A stretch of 64,000 nt of DNA, taken from positions 14,273 through 78,272 of the forward strand of contig JAYPWI010000016.1 of NCBI GenBank assembly GCA_038135065.1, read 5' to 3'. Positions 26,742 through 34,880 of this stretch are shown piece by piece; the stretch's first letter is position 1; every line of letters begins with the position of its first letter. The DNA is from JAYPWI01 sp038135065 (lineage in GTDB: Bacteria; Actinomycetota; Acidimicrobiia; Acidimicrobiales; Poriferisodalaceae). A model generated the notes under the pieces. That model was given only the letters and a program-made list of their open reading frames with translations. It ran no database searches and was not told where the DNA came from. The translations under genes were made by a program, and so were the position numbers.

Positions 26742-27200
26742 TCATGGGGAACGGCGACGAAGGCGGATCGGCCTGAGGACGACGAGGCGCTCGGCAGCCA
26801 CGAACAGCAGACCGATGGCGAGGAGGAGGGTGCCGACGACGATGCCGGAGTCGGTCGTGCCCGTCGCAGCGAGGGTGTCATCGGGTTCGCCCGACGAACC
26901 GGTGGGAGCGGTGGTTGTCGTCGTGGTGGTGCTTGTTGTGGTGGTCGTTGTGGTGCTGCTGGTTGTTGTGGTGGTCGGTGGGGCGGTGGTCGGTGGGGCG
27001 GTGGTCGGTGGGGCGGTGGTCGGCAGGCTGGTATCGCCGCTCGCCCCACCCGATGCTCCGTCGACGTCGGGACAGTCGAGGGCCAGACAGACGACCTCGT
27101 CCTCTCCGTCACTAAATGCACCGGCCACCGCTGTCCAGAGTCCGAAGAGGGCGCCGAGGCCCAAGCCGATCCCCAGGATCCATTTCAAGTTCTTGCTCAT
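26742..27200 (-). CDS. Thr/Pro-rich surface protein with LAATG sorting signal
   Basis: A 152-residue protein with an N-terminal hydrophobic segment (WILGIGLGLGALFGLWTAVAGAF) after a Lys-containing start, a Cys pair (VVCLALDCPD), a low-complexity Thr/Pro stalk (about residues 60-95) and a C-terminal sorting signal: LAATG, a hydrophobic helix (GIVVGTLLLAIGLLFVAAERLVVL) and an Arg-rich tail (RLRRRSP). LAXTG is the pentapeptide used by class E sortases in high-GC actinobacteria, so the protein is probably covalently attached to the cell wall. The stalk is encoded by a tandem 15-base repeat. GGGAG precedes the ATG. The function of the short exposed domain is unknown. Confidence 0.78.
   Translation of the reverse strand: MSKNLKWILGIGLGLGALFGLWTAVAGAFSDGEDEVVCLALDCPDVDGASGGASGDTSLPTTAPPTTAPPTTAPPTTTTTSSTTTTTTTSTTTTTTTAPTGSSGEPDDTLAATGTTDSGIVVGTLLLAIGLLFVAAERLVVLRPIRLRRRSP
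26971..27015 (-). repeat. Tandem 15-bp repeat encoding the Pro/Thr stalk
   Basis: Three perfect copies of GTGGTCGGTGGGGCG (plus-strand orientation) at 26971-26985, 26986-27000 and 27001-27015, with a degenerate fourth copy to 27030. Each unit encodes TTAPP-type residues on the minus strand. The copy number is likely to vary between strains and to be prone to assembly collapse. Confidence 0.9.
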
Positions 27201-27280
27201 CGTGGGCTCCCGGTCACCGGCAGGTCGTCATTCCATCGGCAACGGGGAGGATCTTGTGAGAGCGGGGCCGGGTGGGCGGC

Positions 27281-27286
27281 TAGGGT
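27281..27286 (+). promoter_or_regulatory. Candidate -10 box, leaderless start of the gene at 27293
   Basis: TAGGGT is followed by exactly six bases and the ATG at 27293, with no Shine-Dalgarno sequence. It has the same arrangement as 2453-2458. Confidence 0.4.
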
Positions 27287-27292
27287 CCGGCC

Positions 27293-27658
27293 ATGACGTC
27301 ACAGGTACTGGAGCTCGAGGAACGTCGCTGGTCGGCCTTGCTGAGCAACGATCTCGAAGCCATCGACGAGTTGTTCCACCCGCAGCTCACCTACACCCAC
27401 TCCAACGCAGTGGTCGACAGCAAAGAGGTCTACATGGCCAACCTGTCGGCCGGTGTGGTGCGGTACGTGGCTTGTGACCGAGAGGACACCCAGGTCGTGG
27501 AGATCGGCGATGTCGCGTCGATCACGGGCAAGGCGACCTTCTCGGTTCAGGTCGGTGAGCGCAACGTGACCATCGTCAGCCGCTACTCCTCCGTATGGCT
27601 CCGGGAGGACGGGGTCTGGCGGTTCTTCGTCTGGCACAACACGCCGGTGCCCTCCTGA
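27293..27658 (+). CDS. NTF2-like (DUF4440-type) protein
   Basis: A 121-residue NTF2-fold protein: LELEERRWSALLSNDLEAIDELFHPQLTYTHSNAVVDSKEVYMANL at the N-terminus, then four strands ending VWLREDGVWRFFVWHNTPV. This is the DUF4440/ketosteroid-isomerase-like pattern of small cytosolic proteins. It is transcribed divergently from the LAATG surface protein and converges with the deacetylase-like gene 6 bases away. No catalytic residue can be assigned with certainty. Confidence 0.78.
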   Translation: MTSQVLELEERRWSALLSNDLEAIDELFHPQLTYTHSNAVVDSKEVYMANLSAGVVRYVACDREDTQVVEIGDVASITGKATFSVQVGERNVTIVSRYSSVWLREDGVWRFFVWHNTPVPS

Positions 27659-27664
27659 GGTTCC

Positions 27665-28525
27665 CTACTCCACGCCGAGTGCGACCCCGCTACGAAACGC
27701 ATCGGCCACGTCCTTCATGAGGACGAACTGCACGCCGAGTTCGGTCAGCTCCTCGAGCCAGCGTTCCATCGCGTACAACCGACCTCCCCGCCCGATGGCC
27801 TGCGGGTGGAAGGTGACGGTGCAGACCCCGCGCTCGACTTCGTCGACCATCCAGCGGACGTCGTGGGCGAAGCTGTCGAACATGGCTGCCGGGTTCTGCA
27901 GGCCGGGAAGGATCGACCGCTTGAAGGTCACGAACTCGAGGTGGACGTAGTCGTCGAGGTGCCAGCTGAAGGGGATCTCCACCAGGTCGGTGGGGTCACC
28001 GAACACCATGGGGCCGTCCTCGGGAAGCTCGTCGCCGGCGCGGACCCAGTAGGGGGCGTAGTCGTGACCCATGAGGGACGAGTCGTACGACAACTCGTAC
28101 TCGAGCAATAGGTCCAGGGTGCGGGCGTTCACATCGCCCGAGGGAGCCCGGTAACCCGCCGGGGGAGCGCCGGTGAGCTGTTCCACCTGGCGGTAGGTCC
28201 GCTCCATGATGGACCGCTCCTGGTCGGCGGACAGGCGGGGGTTGTACTCGTGGGTGTAGCCGTGCAGACCGACCTCGCAGCCGTGATCGACCACGGCCTG
28301 ACATGCCTCGGGGTAGGTGTCCATGGTGTGGCCGGGAATGAAGAAGGTGCTGGGGATGTCGTGGCGGGCCAGCAGTTTGAGGATGCGCGGGGTGGCCACC
28401 GCCCCGAACTCGCCGCGGGAGATGGGGGCGGGGCTGGTCTGGCCTCGCTGGATCCACAACGAGGGTCCGTCGAAATCGAACGAGAGGCAGACGTAGCCCG
28501 TGGCTGCAGGGTCGAGAGCTGACAT
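27665..28525 (-). CDS. Polysaccharide deacetylase (NodB-homology) family protein
   Basis: A 286-residue CE4-like hydrolase. The NodB motifs are: motif 1 SFDFDGPS near residue 15, motif 2 HGYTHE near residue 88 (zinc-binding His residues), motif 3 GYRAPSGD near residue 122, and a late His in TFHPQAIGRGGR. There is no signal peptide, so it is probably cytosolic and acts on a small amide or imide, as the PuuE/HpPgdA-like branch does, and not on cell-wall glycan. The start lies six bases after a TAGACC box (28537-28532), suggesting a leaderless mRNA. Confidence 0.85.
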   Translation of the reverse strand: MSALDPAATGYVCLSFDFDGPSLWIQRGQTSPAPISRGEFGAVATPRILKLLARHDIPSTFFIPGHTMDTYPEACQAVVDHGCEVGLHGYTHEYNPRLSADQERSIMERTYRQVEQLTGAPPAGYRAPSGDVNARTLDLLLEYELSYDSSLMGHDYAPYWVRAGDELPEDGPMVFGDPTDLVEIPFSWHLDDYVHLEFVTFKRSILPGLQNPAAMFDSFAHDVRWMVDEVERGVCTVTFHPQAIGRGGRLYAMERWLEELTELGVQFVLMKDVADAFRSGVALGVE

Positions 28526-28531
28526 GGCCAG

Positions 28532-28537
28532 GGTCTA
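28532..28537 (-). promoter_or_regulatory. Candidate -10-like box upstream of the deacetylase-like gene
   Basis: On the minus strand, CTGCTAGACC is followed by six bases and the ATG at 28525. An identical CTGCTAGACC, also six bases before an ATG, precedes the DUF1330 gene at 51522. The last base of the TAnnnT consensus is missing in both, so the box assignment is tentative. Confidence 0.3.
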
Positions 28538-28591
28538 GCAGCCCGGCGGCGTGTCAGGATGCGAAGATGGTGGGTAACCGAGGGAGGGGCC

Positions 28592-29107
28592 ATGGCGCTC
28601 ACCATCGATGTCGGTGATCGTTTTCCCGACGTCACCCTGCATGATCACGACGGCACGGCCCGGACCGTGTCCGAGGTTGCCCACGGCCAGCCCTTGTTCT
28701 TGGCCTTCTTCCGGGGTCCGTGGTGACCCAAGTGACAGCTACAGCTGCGAGAGCTCGTGCAGTTCTCCGAAGCAACCAGGGTGTCGTATCAGCGCATCGC
28801 CGTGGTGTCGGTCGACCCGCCACGGGTGCTCGAGGCGTTTCGGGCCGGACTCGGCGCCCCGTTCCCCTTCCTCAGTGACGAGGATCGGGCGGTCACCAAC
28901 CTCCTCGGCATCTCCGAATCGACCGACACGCGTCACGGCCCACTTCCCGTGCCGTTCACCTTCGCCCTGCTCCCCGATCTCACCGTGCATCGCATCTGGA
29001 ACGGGTGGTACATGGCAGGGCGACCGACGCCGGACGAGCTGCGGCAGGCGTCTCGATCGATGAACGAGCGGGTCAATGCCGATGCCGACTTCAGGGGTGA
29101 CCCCTGA
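28592..29107 (+). CDS. Candidate selenoprotein: peroxiredoxin-like (redoxin) protein with UxxU motif
   Basis: Read from the ATG at 28592 (ribosome binding site AGGGAGGG at 28581-28588), the frame encodes a complete 171-residue AhpC/TSA-like redoxin: DVGDRFPDVTLHDHDGT, LFLAFFRGPW, then PK and QLQLRELVQF, then VVSVDPPRVLEAF, APFPFLSDEDR and the C-terminal VPFTFALLPDLTVHRIWNGW. The only interruptions are two TGA codons, 28724-28726 (codon 45) and 28733-28735 (codon 48), exactly where the family has its CPxC cysteines. No TAA or TAG occurs. A SECIS-like hairpin follows at 28743-28764. I read this as UPKU, a diselenide-capable motif. Conventional calling would give only the fragment from 28757. 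Alternatives: a pseudogene, or two sequencing errors, both at Cys codons (unlikely). The true stop is the TGA at 29105. Confidence 0.85.
28743..28764 (+). promoter_or_regulatory. Candidate bacterial SECIS hairpin of the UxxU redoxin gene
   Basis: Stem AGCTGCG (28743-28749) pairs with TGCAGTT (28758-28764) over 7 pairs including two G-U wobbles. The apical loop is AGAGCTCG (28750-28757), with G as its second base. The loop starts 23 bases after the first TGA and 14 after the second. Published bSECIS models require a loop about 16-37 bases downstream with a G among the first two loop bases; the first TGA satisfies this. Confidence 0.55.
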
Positions 29108-29129
29108 CCGGGCGTGGCGAGCGGTTCGG

Positions 29130-30329
29130 TCAGTGCGCGGCTGCCCGACCGATCGACATTGCGTCGTAGTCGAACACCCAGGCGTTCCGGTGCTTGGCGC
29201 CCGGCCCCGAGCTCTCGGCGAGACGAGCGTCACGGGCGCGCTGGTCGGGCCCATCGGGGAGGTGGAACATGGTTTCGTTGGCCCGGGCGGCCGCTTGGAC
29301 CCGAGCCGTGCGCTCACGGCGGAGGTCTTCGTAGCGGGCCAGGGCGGCGGGGCCGTCGTCGATGTGGCGCAGACAGCCGGCGAGCACGGCGGCGTCCTCG
29401 ATGGCCTGGGCTGCGCCCTGGGCCATGTACGGGAGCATGGGATGGCACGCGTCGCCCATCAGGGTCACGGGCCCTTCGCCCCAGCGGGGGAGGGGGTCCC
29501 GGTCGTACAGAGCCCACCGGTACACGGGGGCGTCGCCGACAGCAGTCATGAGTCCTCGGACGGTTGGATTCCAGCCCTCGTAATCCTCCAGGGCATCGTC
29601 CAAGTGGGCGGGGGCGGTCCAGGACTCGAGGGTCCAGGTTTCGGTCGGGGCGACGGCCACCCAGTTCACGAGCCGTCCAGCCGCGACGTAGTAGTGGACG
29701 AAGTGGCGGTCCGGGCCAAGGGTGGCGCACGACACGACGGGAAGGTCCAGGTGGGTCACCCTGGTGGCCGGTACCAGCCCGCGCCAGACAGCTGACCCCG
29801 AGAAGCGGGGGGACTCGGGACCCCACAGCGCCTCCCTCACCATGCTGTGGATGCCGTCGGCGCCGATCACCACGTCTGCCGATGCCGACGATCCGTCGGC
29901 GAAGGTGATGGTGGCCCCCGCTCCGCGGGGCTCCACACCGACCGCTCGCCGACCCAAGTGCACCGACGATGTTCCTACTTCGTCGTACAGCAGGTTGTGG
30001 AGATCGACCCGGTGGACGTGGACGTAGGGGAACCCGAAGGTGGCCTCCACATCGGGTCCGAGCGGCTGCCGGGTCAACAGTCGGCCGTCCTCCCAGCGGC
30101 GAAGGTCCCCTGACAGGGGTCGGACCGCCACCTCGTCGAGCCGGGTGGCGAGGCCCAGATGATCGAGCACGCGTGTTGCGTTGGGGCCGAGTTGGATGCC
30201 CGCCCCGATCTCCCGTAGTTCGCTGGCTCCTTCGAAGACGTCCGCGTCGAGGCCCTGTTGCCGCAGACCCAGGGCCAAGGCGAGCCCGCCGATGCCACCT
30301 CCCACCACGGCGATGCGCGGCCCTGTCAT
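29130..30329 (-). CDS. FAD-dependent aromatic-hydroxylase-type monooxygenase
   Basis: A 399-residue class A flavoprotein monooxygenase: dinucleotide motif IAVVGGGIGGLALALGL at residue 6, NATRVLDHLGL, the DG motif VIGADGIHSMVREAL near residue 160, and the GD motif LMGDACHPMLPYMAQGAAQAIEDA near residue 290. It resembles salicylate, 6-hydroxynicotinate and 3-hydroxybenzoate hydroxylases. It is the last gene of the coupled minus-strand operon, 7 bases after the hydantoinase-like gene, so it probably oxidises an intermediate handled by that operon. Confidence 0.9.
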   Translation of the reverse strand: MTGPRIAVVGGGIGGLALALGLRQQGLDADVFEGASELREIGAGIQLGPNATRVLDHLGLATRLDEVAVRPLSGDLRRWEDGRLLTRQPLGPDVEATFGFPYVHVHRVDLHNLLYDEVGTSSVHLGRRAVGVEPRGAGATITFADGSSASADVVIGADGIHSMVREALWGPESPRFSGSAVWRGLVPATRVTHLDLPVVSCATLGPDRHFVHYYVAAGRLVNWVAVAPTETWTLESWTAPAHLDDALEDYEGWNPTVRGLMTAVGDAPVYRWALYDRDPLPRWGEGPVTLMGDACHPMLPYMAQGAAQAIEDAAVLAGCLRHIDDGPAALARYEDLRRERTARVQAAARANETMFHLPDGPDQRARDARLAESSGPGAKHRNAWVFDYDAMSIGRAAAH

Positions 30330-30336
30330 GGGGCTG

Positions 30337-31884
30337 TCATCCCGCCCTCAGTGGCCCGACCACCCTGGCCCGCACTCGCCGGCTGTCGCCCGGCAGATAG
30401 GCCAGTGGCAGGTCCTCCACCTCGAGCACCTCGATGCCCGTCGGGTCGGCGCCGCTGGAGGTTGCCGCTTCGATGGCTTCGGCGACCGCGGCGTCGATTG
30501 CCGCCTGGCGTCCCATGTTCCGGAAGACCCGGTCGGTCTCCCCGCTGACCTGAGCCAGGGCGGCGCCCACAGCGTTGGCCACTCCAGCGTGGGAGGGGCG
30601 GATGACCTCGCTGATCCCGGGCAGGGCATCGGGCACCGCGAACGCGCCACCGCCCACCGCCACCAGTGGTACGGCATCGGCCGAGAGCTTCATACGGTCG
30701 GCGCCGTCGGCCACCATCTCCGCGGCCAGGGCCACCACCCGAGCCGCGTCGGGTACGTCGGGGATCGCAGCCCCGGGGATGGTCAGGCGACCGGTGGCCA
30801 GGGCCGCGTCGGTCAGGGTAGGTGTGGCGCCGCCGAACCCCAGCGCCATCGAGGTCAGGTGTTGCCCGACGCTGTCGGGGCCCAGCCGCAAGGGCTCGGT
30901 GCGGATGCGGCTCCCCCCACCCAGCCCGATCGACAGGAGATCGGGGAGCCGGAACAGGGTCCTGACCCCACCGAACTCGACTGCTGCGTTGGCTTGCCGC
31001 GGGTACCCGGCAACGAGTGCCCCGAAGTCGGCCGTCGTGCCGCCCACGTCGACCACCAGGCCATCGTCCACCCCGCCCAACAGGGCGGCTCCTCGCATCG
31101 AGTTGGTCGGGCCCGAGGCGAAGGTGAGGACCGGGTAGCGGGCCGCGTCGGCGAGGTCCAGCAGGGTGCCGTCGTTCTGTGACAGGTAGAGCCGAGCCTG
31201 GTGACCCAGGTCGGTGGTGGCCAGGGCAGCGGCGAAGGCGTCGATGGTCGAGGACGCGAGGTCGACCAAGGCGGCGTTGAGTCCCGCTGCGTTCTCCCGT
31301 TCGAGCAAGCCGAGGCGGCCCAGGCGATGAGAGACGGTGACCCGGGCACCGGGTACACATTCGGCCAGCAGCTCGGCGGCTCGGTCCTCTTGCGAGGTGT
31401 CGACGGGAGCGAAGGAACCGGCGACCACGAAGGAGGTGAGGCCGGCCGCTGCGAACCGGCGCCCGGCCTCGATCACCCCGGACTCGTCCAGGTCCATGAA
31501 CGGTCGTCCGTCGTATTCGATGCCGCCCTCCACCATGGCCACCGCACCACAGACCTCCGACGCGAGGTCCTCGGGCCAGCCGACGGTCGGCGGGAGGGAC
31601 GATCCGGTCGGCCGGCACAGCCGCAGGAACCCCACCGGATTGAGGCCCCGACGCTGGATGACGGCGTTGGTGAAGTGGGTGGTACCGATCACCACCACCT
31701 CGACGCCCTCATGAGGCACCTGGGCCAGGGCGTTGCGAATCCCACCGAGCACGTCGTCGGTGGTCGGGGTCTTCACCGATGCGATGACCGACGCGCTGCC
31801 GTCTGCCCCGATCTCCACGACCGCAGCGTCGGTGTTGGTGCCCCCGACGTCGATACCGAGGCGGCGAACGGTTCGGTTGGTCAT
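30337..31884 (-). CDS. Hydantoinase/oxoprolinase family protein (HyuA-like)
   Basis: A 515-residue ASKHA-fold ATPase: N-terminal phosphate-binding LGIDVGGTNTDAAVV, GTTHFTNAVIQRRGL, second phosphate motif VVDVGGTTADFGAL near residue 285, and SIGLGGGSRIR. This matches the HyuA subunit that pairs with HyuB in ATP-dependent hydantoinases and carboxylases. No hyuB is present; instead, DUF917 and AroM genes lie immediately upstream. The ATG at 31884 overlaps the DUF917 stop as ATGA, ruling out the longer frame to 32130. Confidence 0.88.
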   Translation of the reverse strand: MTNRTVRRLGIDVGGTNTDAAVVEIGADGSASVIASVKTPTTDDVLGGIRNALAQVPHEGVEVVVIGTTHFTNAVIQRRGLNPVGFLRLCRPTGSSLPPTVGWPEDLASEVCGAVAMVEGGIEYDGRPFMDLDESGVIEAGRRFAAAGLTSFVVAGSFAPVDTSQEDRAAELLAECVPGARVTVSHRLGRLGLLERENAAGLNAALVDLASSTIDAFAAALATTDLGHQARLYLSQNDGTLLDLADAARYPVLTFASGPTNSMRGAALLGGVDDGLVVDVGGTTADFGALVAGYPRQANAAVEFGGVRTLFRLPDLLSIGLGGGSRIRTEPLRLGPDSVGQHLTSMALGFGGATPTLTDAALATGRLTIPGAAIPDVPDAARVVALAAEMVADGADRMKLSADAVPLVAVGGGAFAVPDALPGISEVIRPSHAGVANAVGAALAQVSGETDRVFRNMGRQAAIDAAVAEAIEAATSSGADPTGIEVLEVEDLPLAYLPGDSRRVRARVVGPLRAG

Positions 31885-32975
31885 GCGAGCGGATCGGTTG
31901 GTTCGAGGTCGTAGCCGACCGCCTTGGGGCCGACGTAGGCCAAGCCTTGGGGGCTGCTGAACAACGGGGGAGCCGTGATACCGATGGCGGTGGCCCGCTG
32001 TCCGTATCGGACGGTTTCGGTGCCGATCGCCTCCCCGGACACCGTGTCGAGGAGACAGATCAGGTGGGGGACGGTGGCCAGCACGTCGAACGTGTCCCCG
32101 TCTGCCGACGAGCGGCGGGCCACGAGCCACTCGTTCTGGAAGTCGAGGTCCAGCCGGAAGCCGCGATCCTCGTCGAGGCCTTCGAGGACCGTGGTACCGC
32201 GCAGAAAGCCGCCGGTGGTCCGACGGTCGACGTCGACGACCTTCCCCGCGAACAGGCGCCGCCCCCCGGTCACCTCACAGATTGCGTCGATGGGGTCGGT
32301 GTGGGCGGCCCGTGCCTGCCGCACCGCGGCTCCGATCTCGATCGAATAGCTGACCGACCCCGTCACGCTGGCCGTCTTCACCTCGTGGCCGGTGCGGGGG
32401 GCTTTGCACGTCGCAGCCATGGACCCCGTCTCGATGGTGACGGCCCGGCTGGCCCGTTCCATCCACTTCCAGGTGGGTACGTGGCTGACCACGGCCTCCA
32501 CCCCACGTGGGTCGACCAGGGACAGAGGCCACGGTCGAAGGCCAGCGATGGCGAAGCTGGTCATCTGGGCCTCCGGATAGGCCCGCCCCATGGCATCGGC
32601 ATCCACGATGGGCAGCCCCAGATGGGCGGCTGCCATGAACGGCTGGAAGGCGTTGGACCCGCCGATCTCGGTAGCCATGACGGCATCGAAGGGGCGGCCC
32701 GTGTAGTCGGCCATGATCTCGACCGCCCGAGCCACGTCGACGCTGTTCTGCAGTCGTTCCTGCATCACGATTGGCGCCCCCATGGTGGACACCACGGCCA
32801 CGGCTGCATCGTCGTCGAGGTCGGCGGCGTCGATGAGCTCGAAGGTGGTGCCTGCCTGCGCCATGCGTTGGACGTTCAGATGGTTGATGTAGGGGTTGCC
32901 ACCACCGCCTGTCCCGATGACCCAGGCCCCGATGGCCAGATCGTCGATATCGGTCGGACCCAGGGTGCGGGTCAT
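31881..32975 (-). CDS. DUF917 family protein
   Basis: A 364-residue DUF917 protein: TDIDDLAIGAWVIGTGGGGNPYI at the N-terminus, GAPIVMQERL, ATEIGGSNAFQPFMAA, GLPIVDADAMGRAYPEAQM (a hallmark segment) and the C-terminal half with VPHLICLLDTVSGEAIGTE. DUF917 proteins are commonly encoded beside hydantoinase-like genes, as here, but their biochemistry is not established. Both ends overlap neighbours by ATGA, so translation is coupled. Confidence 0.9.
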   Translation of the reverse strand: MTRTLGPTDIDDLAIGAWVIGTGGGGNPYINHLNVQRMAQAGTTFELIDAADLDDDAAVAVVSTMGAPIVMQERLQNSVDVARAVEIMADYTGRPFDAVMATEIGGSNAFQPFMAAAHLGLPIVDADAMGRAYPEAQMTSFAIAGLRPWPLSLVDPRGVEAVVSHVPTWKWMERASRAVTIETGSMAATCKAPRTGHEVKTASVTGSVSYSIEIGAAVRQARAAHTDPIDAICEVTGGRRLFAGKVVDVDRRTTGGFLRGTTVLEGLDEDRGFRLDLDFQNEWLVARRSSADGDTFDVLATVPHLICLLDTVSGEAIGTETVRYGQRATAIGITAPPLFSSPQGLAYVGPKAVGYDLEPTDPLA

Positions 32976-33637
32976 CCGAGCAACTCCCTCACCAGGTGGC
33001 CGGTGCAGCGCACGGCTGACAGGACCGGCGCCGAGCAGGAGGCCCGGACCTGCTCGAGGGTCGAGCGGTCGTAGCCGAAACAGTCCAGCAGGACGAGGTC
33101 CACCCCTTCGGCCTCGAAGGTCGCCGCGGCGGCGGCGACGTCCCCGCCCGGCATGACCGCTGTCCCGATGGCTCGACGTTGGGGCGTGGTCCATTGCCGC
33201 TCGAAGGGCTCGACCTGCTCGGGCAGGGGAACGAGCACCCCGACCGTGCTGTCGGGTGGAAGCACAGCGGCCACGAGGTGGGCGAGGACCTCTGAGGGGT
33301 ACAGGACGTTGGGTCGCCGGGGAAGGTCCGTGAACCGCCCGGTGCATGCCACCACCACCGGGCGTGGACCCGCCTCGTCGAGCAGGTCGTTCAGGCGTTC
33401 GGCGACCGCCACCTTGGACACGACGGCGTCGTGGGCGCCTTGCAACCGGGTGTGGAGGTGGTCGGCGTCGTCGATTGGTGCCAACTGCCGGATCTGCTCG
33501 ACGCTCAGGCCGTCCAGGGCTCCCCGGATCTCCAGTGGCTGCTCACCCAAGACCTCGGCCAGCTCGGCCGCGATGTCGGGGCGGGGGGCCTGACCGATGG
33601 TCAGCACCAGGAGGGGCTCGGCCACGACGCCGCTCAC
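32972..33637 (-). CDS. AroM family protein
   Basis: A 221-residue protein: LLVLTIGQAPRPDIAAELAEVLG at the N-terminus, ALDGLSVEQIRQLAP, VVACTGRFTDLP, VGVLVPLPEQ and LVLLDCFGYDRSTLEQVRA. This is the AroM pattern, related in fold to aspartate/glutamate racemase-like proteins; its reaction is unknown. The start is a GTG at 33637 overlapping the upstream stop as GTGA; the long frame to 34429 is a shadow of the CoA-transferase gene. Its membership in this operon supports a role with DUF917 and HyuA in degrading an N- or carboxyl-containing ring compound (inference). Confidence 0.85.
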   Translation of the reverse strand: MSGVVAEPLLVLTIGQAPRPDIAAELAEVLGEQPLEIRGALDGLSVEQIRQLAPIDDADHLHTRLQGAHDAVVSKVAVAERLNDLLDEAGPRPVVVACTGRFTDLPRRPNVLYPSEVLAHLVAAVLPPDSTVGVLVPLPEQVEPFERQWTTPQRRAIGTAVMPGGDVAAAAATFEAEGVDLVLLDCFGYDRSTLEQVRASCSAPVLSAVRCTGHLVRELLG

Positions 33638-34818
33638 ACGACCCGGTTGGTGCGCAGCTCGTCGATCTCGTCCAGCCCGAAGCCCAGCTCGGCCAGGATC
33701 TCGTCGGTGTGCTCCCCGAGCATGGGGGCCGGATGGCGGATCGAGGTGTCGACGCCGGTCATGGCGACCGGGAACGAGGCCAGGGGAGCGGGTTTGTCCA
33801 GCCCGCCTGGGTAGTCGGTCGGCTGGAGGAAGCCGATGGCCTCGATGTGGCCGTCGTCGAGGGCCTGCTGGGGTGTGTACACGGGAGCCGCGGGGACCTT
33901 GGCCTCGTCGAGTGCGGTCAGGACCTCGTCGACCGTGCGGTCGGCACACCACTCGGCCATGATCCCGCAGAGCTCGTCCCGGTGGTCGCCCCGGCTGATG
34001 TCGTCTTTCATCCGATCGTCGTGGAGGAGGTCGGCTCGGCCCATCAGGTGGCACCACCGCTCCCACAGGGGCCCACCGACCACCGAAGCGAGGATCATGC
34101 CGTCGGAACACTGGAAGGTGTCGCTGGGCGCCGAGGTCTGACCCCGGTTGTGGGTCGACTCCCGGTCCGCGCCGACCACGGCCTGTTCGATCAGCAGGGA
34201 GTCGGTCATCATCAGCGCCGTCTTCAGCAGGGCGGTCTCGACGTGCTGGCCCTCGCCGGTCAGGTCCCGGTGGCGCAGGGCAGCGAGCACGGCCATGGCC
34301 CCCAGAGCGGCCGAGCAGAAGTCCACGAAGGGGGCCGTTGACCTGGTCGGCTGCCCGGCCGGACCGGATATGGCCATCGCCCCGGACATGGCCTGGGCCA
34401 GACCATCGAAGCCGACCCGTTCGGACCACGGGCCACCGTCCCCGAAGACGTTGTTGGTGGCCAGGATGATGTCGGGCTTGATCGCCTTGAGGCTCTCGTA
34501 GTCGATTCCCATAGCGGCCAGACCCGGGCGGGGCATGTTGGCGACCACGATGTCAGCGGAGGCCACCAACCGCTCGAGCACCTCTCGGCCCCCGGGCTTG
34601 GTGGGGTTCAGGGTGAGGCCGCGCTTGTTGCGGGCAGCCTGGAGGAACAGCGCCCCCGCCCCGTCATGACCCACTGGGGTGACGAAGCGGTCCTCGCTGC
34701 CGTCGATCTTCTCGATGCGGATGACGTCGGCACCGAGGTCGGCCAGGTGGGTGGCCAGGTACGGTCCGGCGATGTAGCGCCCGAAGTCGAGCACCCGGAT
34801 GTCGGCAAGCACGGTCAT
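33634..34818 (-). CDS. CaiB/BaiF family (class III) CoA-transferase
   Basis: A 394-residue family III CoA-transferase: IRVLDFGRYIAGPYLATHLADLGADVIRIEK, RNKRGLTLNPTKPGGREVLERLVASADIVVANM, and the likely catalytic Asp in FVDFCSAALGAMAVLAALRHRDLTGEGQHVE. The ATG at 34818 has AAGGGGGA upstream; the longer start at 34875 is rejected. It is the first gene of a five-gene operon whose junctions are GTGA, ATGA, ATGA and a 7-base gap. It would load or exchange the CoA of the pathway substrate. Confidence 0.9.
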   Translation of the reverse strand: MTVLADIRVLDFGRYIAGPYLATHLADLGADVIRIEKIDGSEDRFVTPVGHDGAGALFLQAARNKRGLTLNPTKPGGREVLERLVASADIVVANMPRPGLAAMGIDYESLKAIKPDIILATNNVFGDGGPWSERVGFDGLAQAMSGAMAISGPAGQPTRSTAPFVDFCSAALGAMAVLAALRHRDLTGEGQHVETALLKTALMMTDSLLIEQAVVGADRESTHNRGQTSAPSDTFQCSDGMILASVVGGPLWERWCHLMGRADLLHDDRMKDDISRGDHRDELCGIMAEWCADRTVDEVLTALDEAKVPAAPVYTPQQALDDGHIEAIGFLQPTDYPGGLDKPAPLASFPVAMTGVDTSIRHPAPMLGEHTDEILAELGFGLDEIDELRTNRVV

Positions 34819-34880
34819 GGTGGTCCCCCTTCGGGCTCCATGATCGCGCGCCGACCGGACCTGGGGCGGCCCCAACGCGA

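Noticed and set aside
26971..27030. CRISPR-like repeat array
   Set aside because: The repeats are contiguous 15-base units without spacers, lie inside a gene and encode a Pro/Thr stalk.
28757..29107. Short stand-alone thioredoxin-fold gene starting inside the SECIS region
   Set aside because: The frame continues upstream through two TGA codons to a good ribosome binding site and a complete family N-terminus; the short form lacks the active site.
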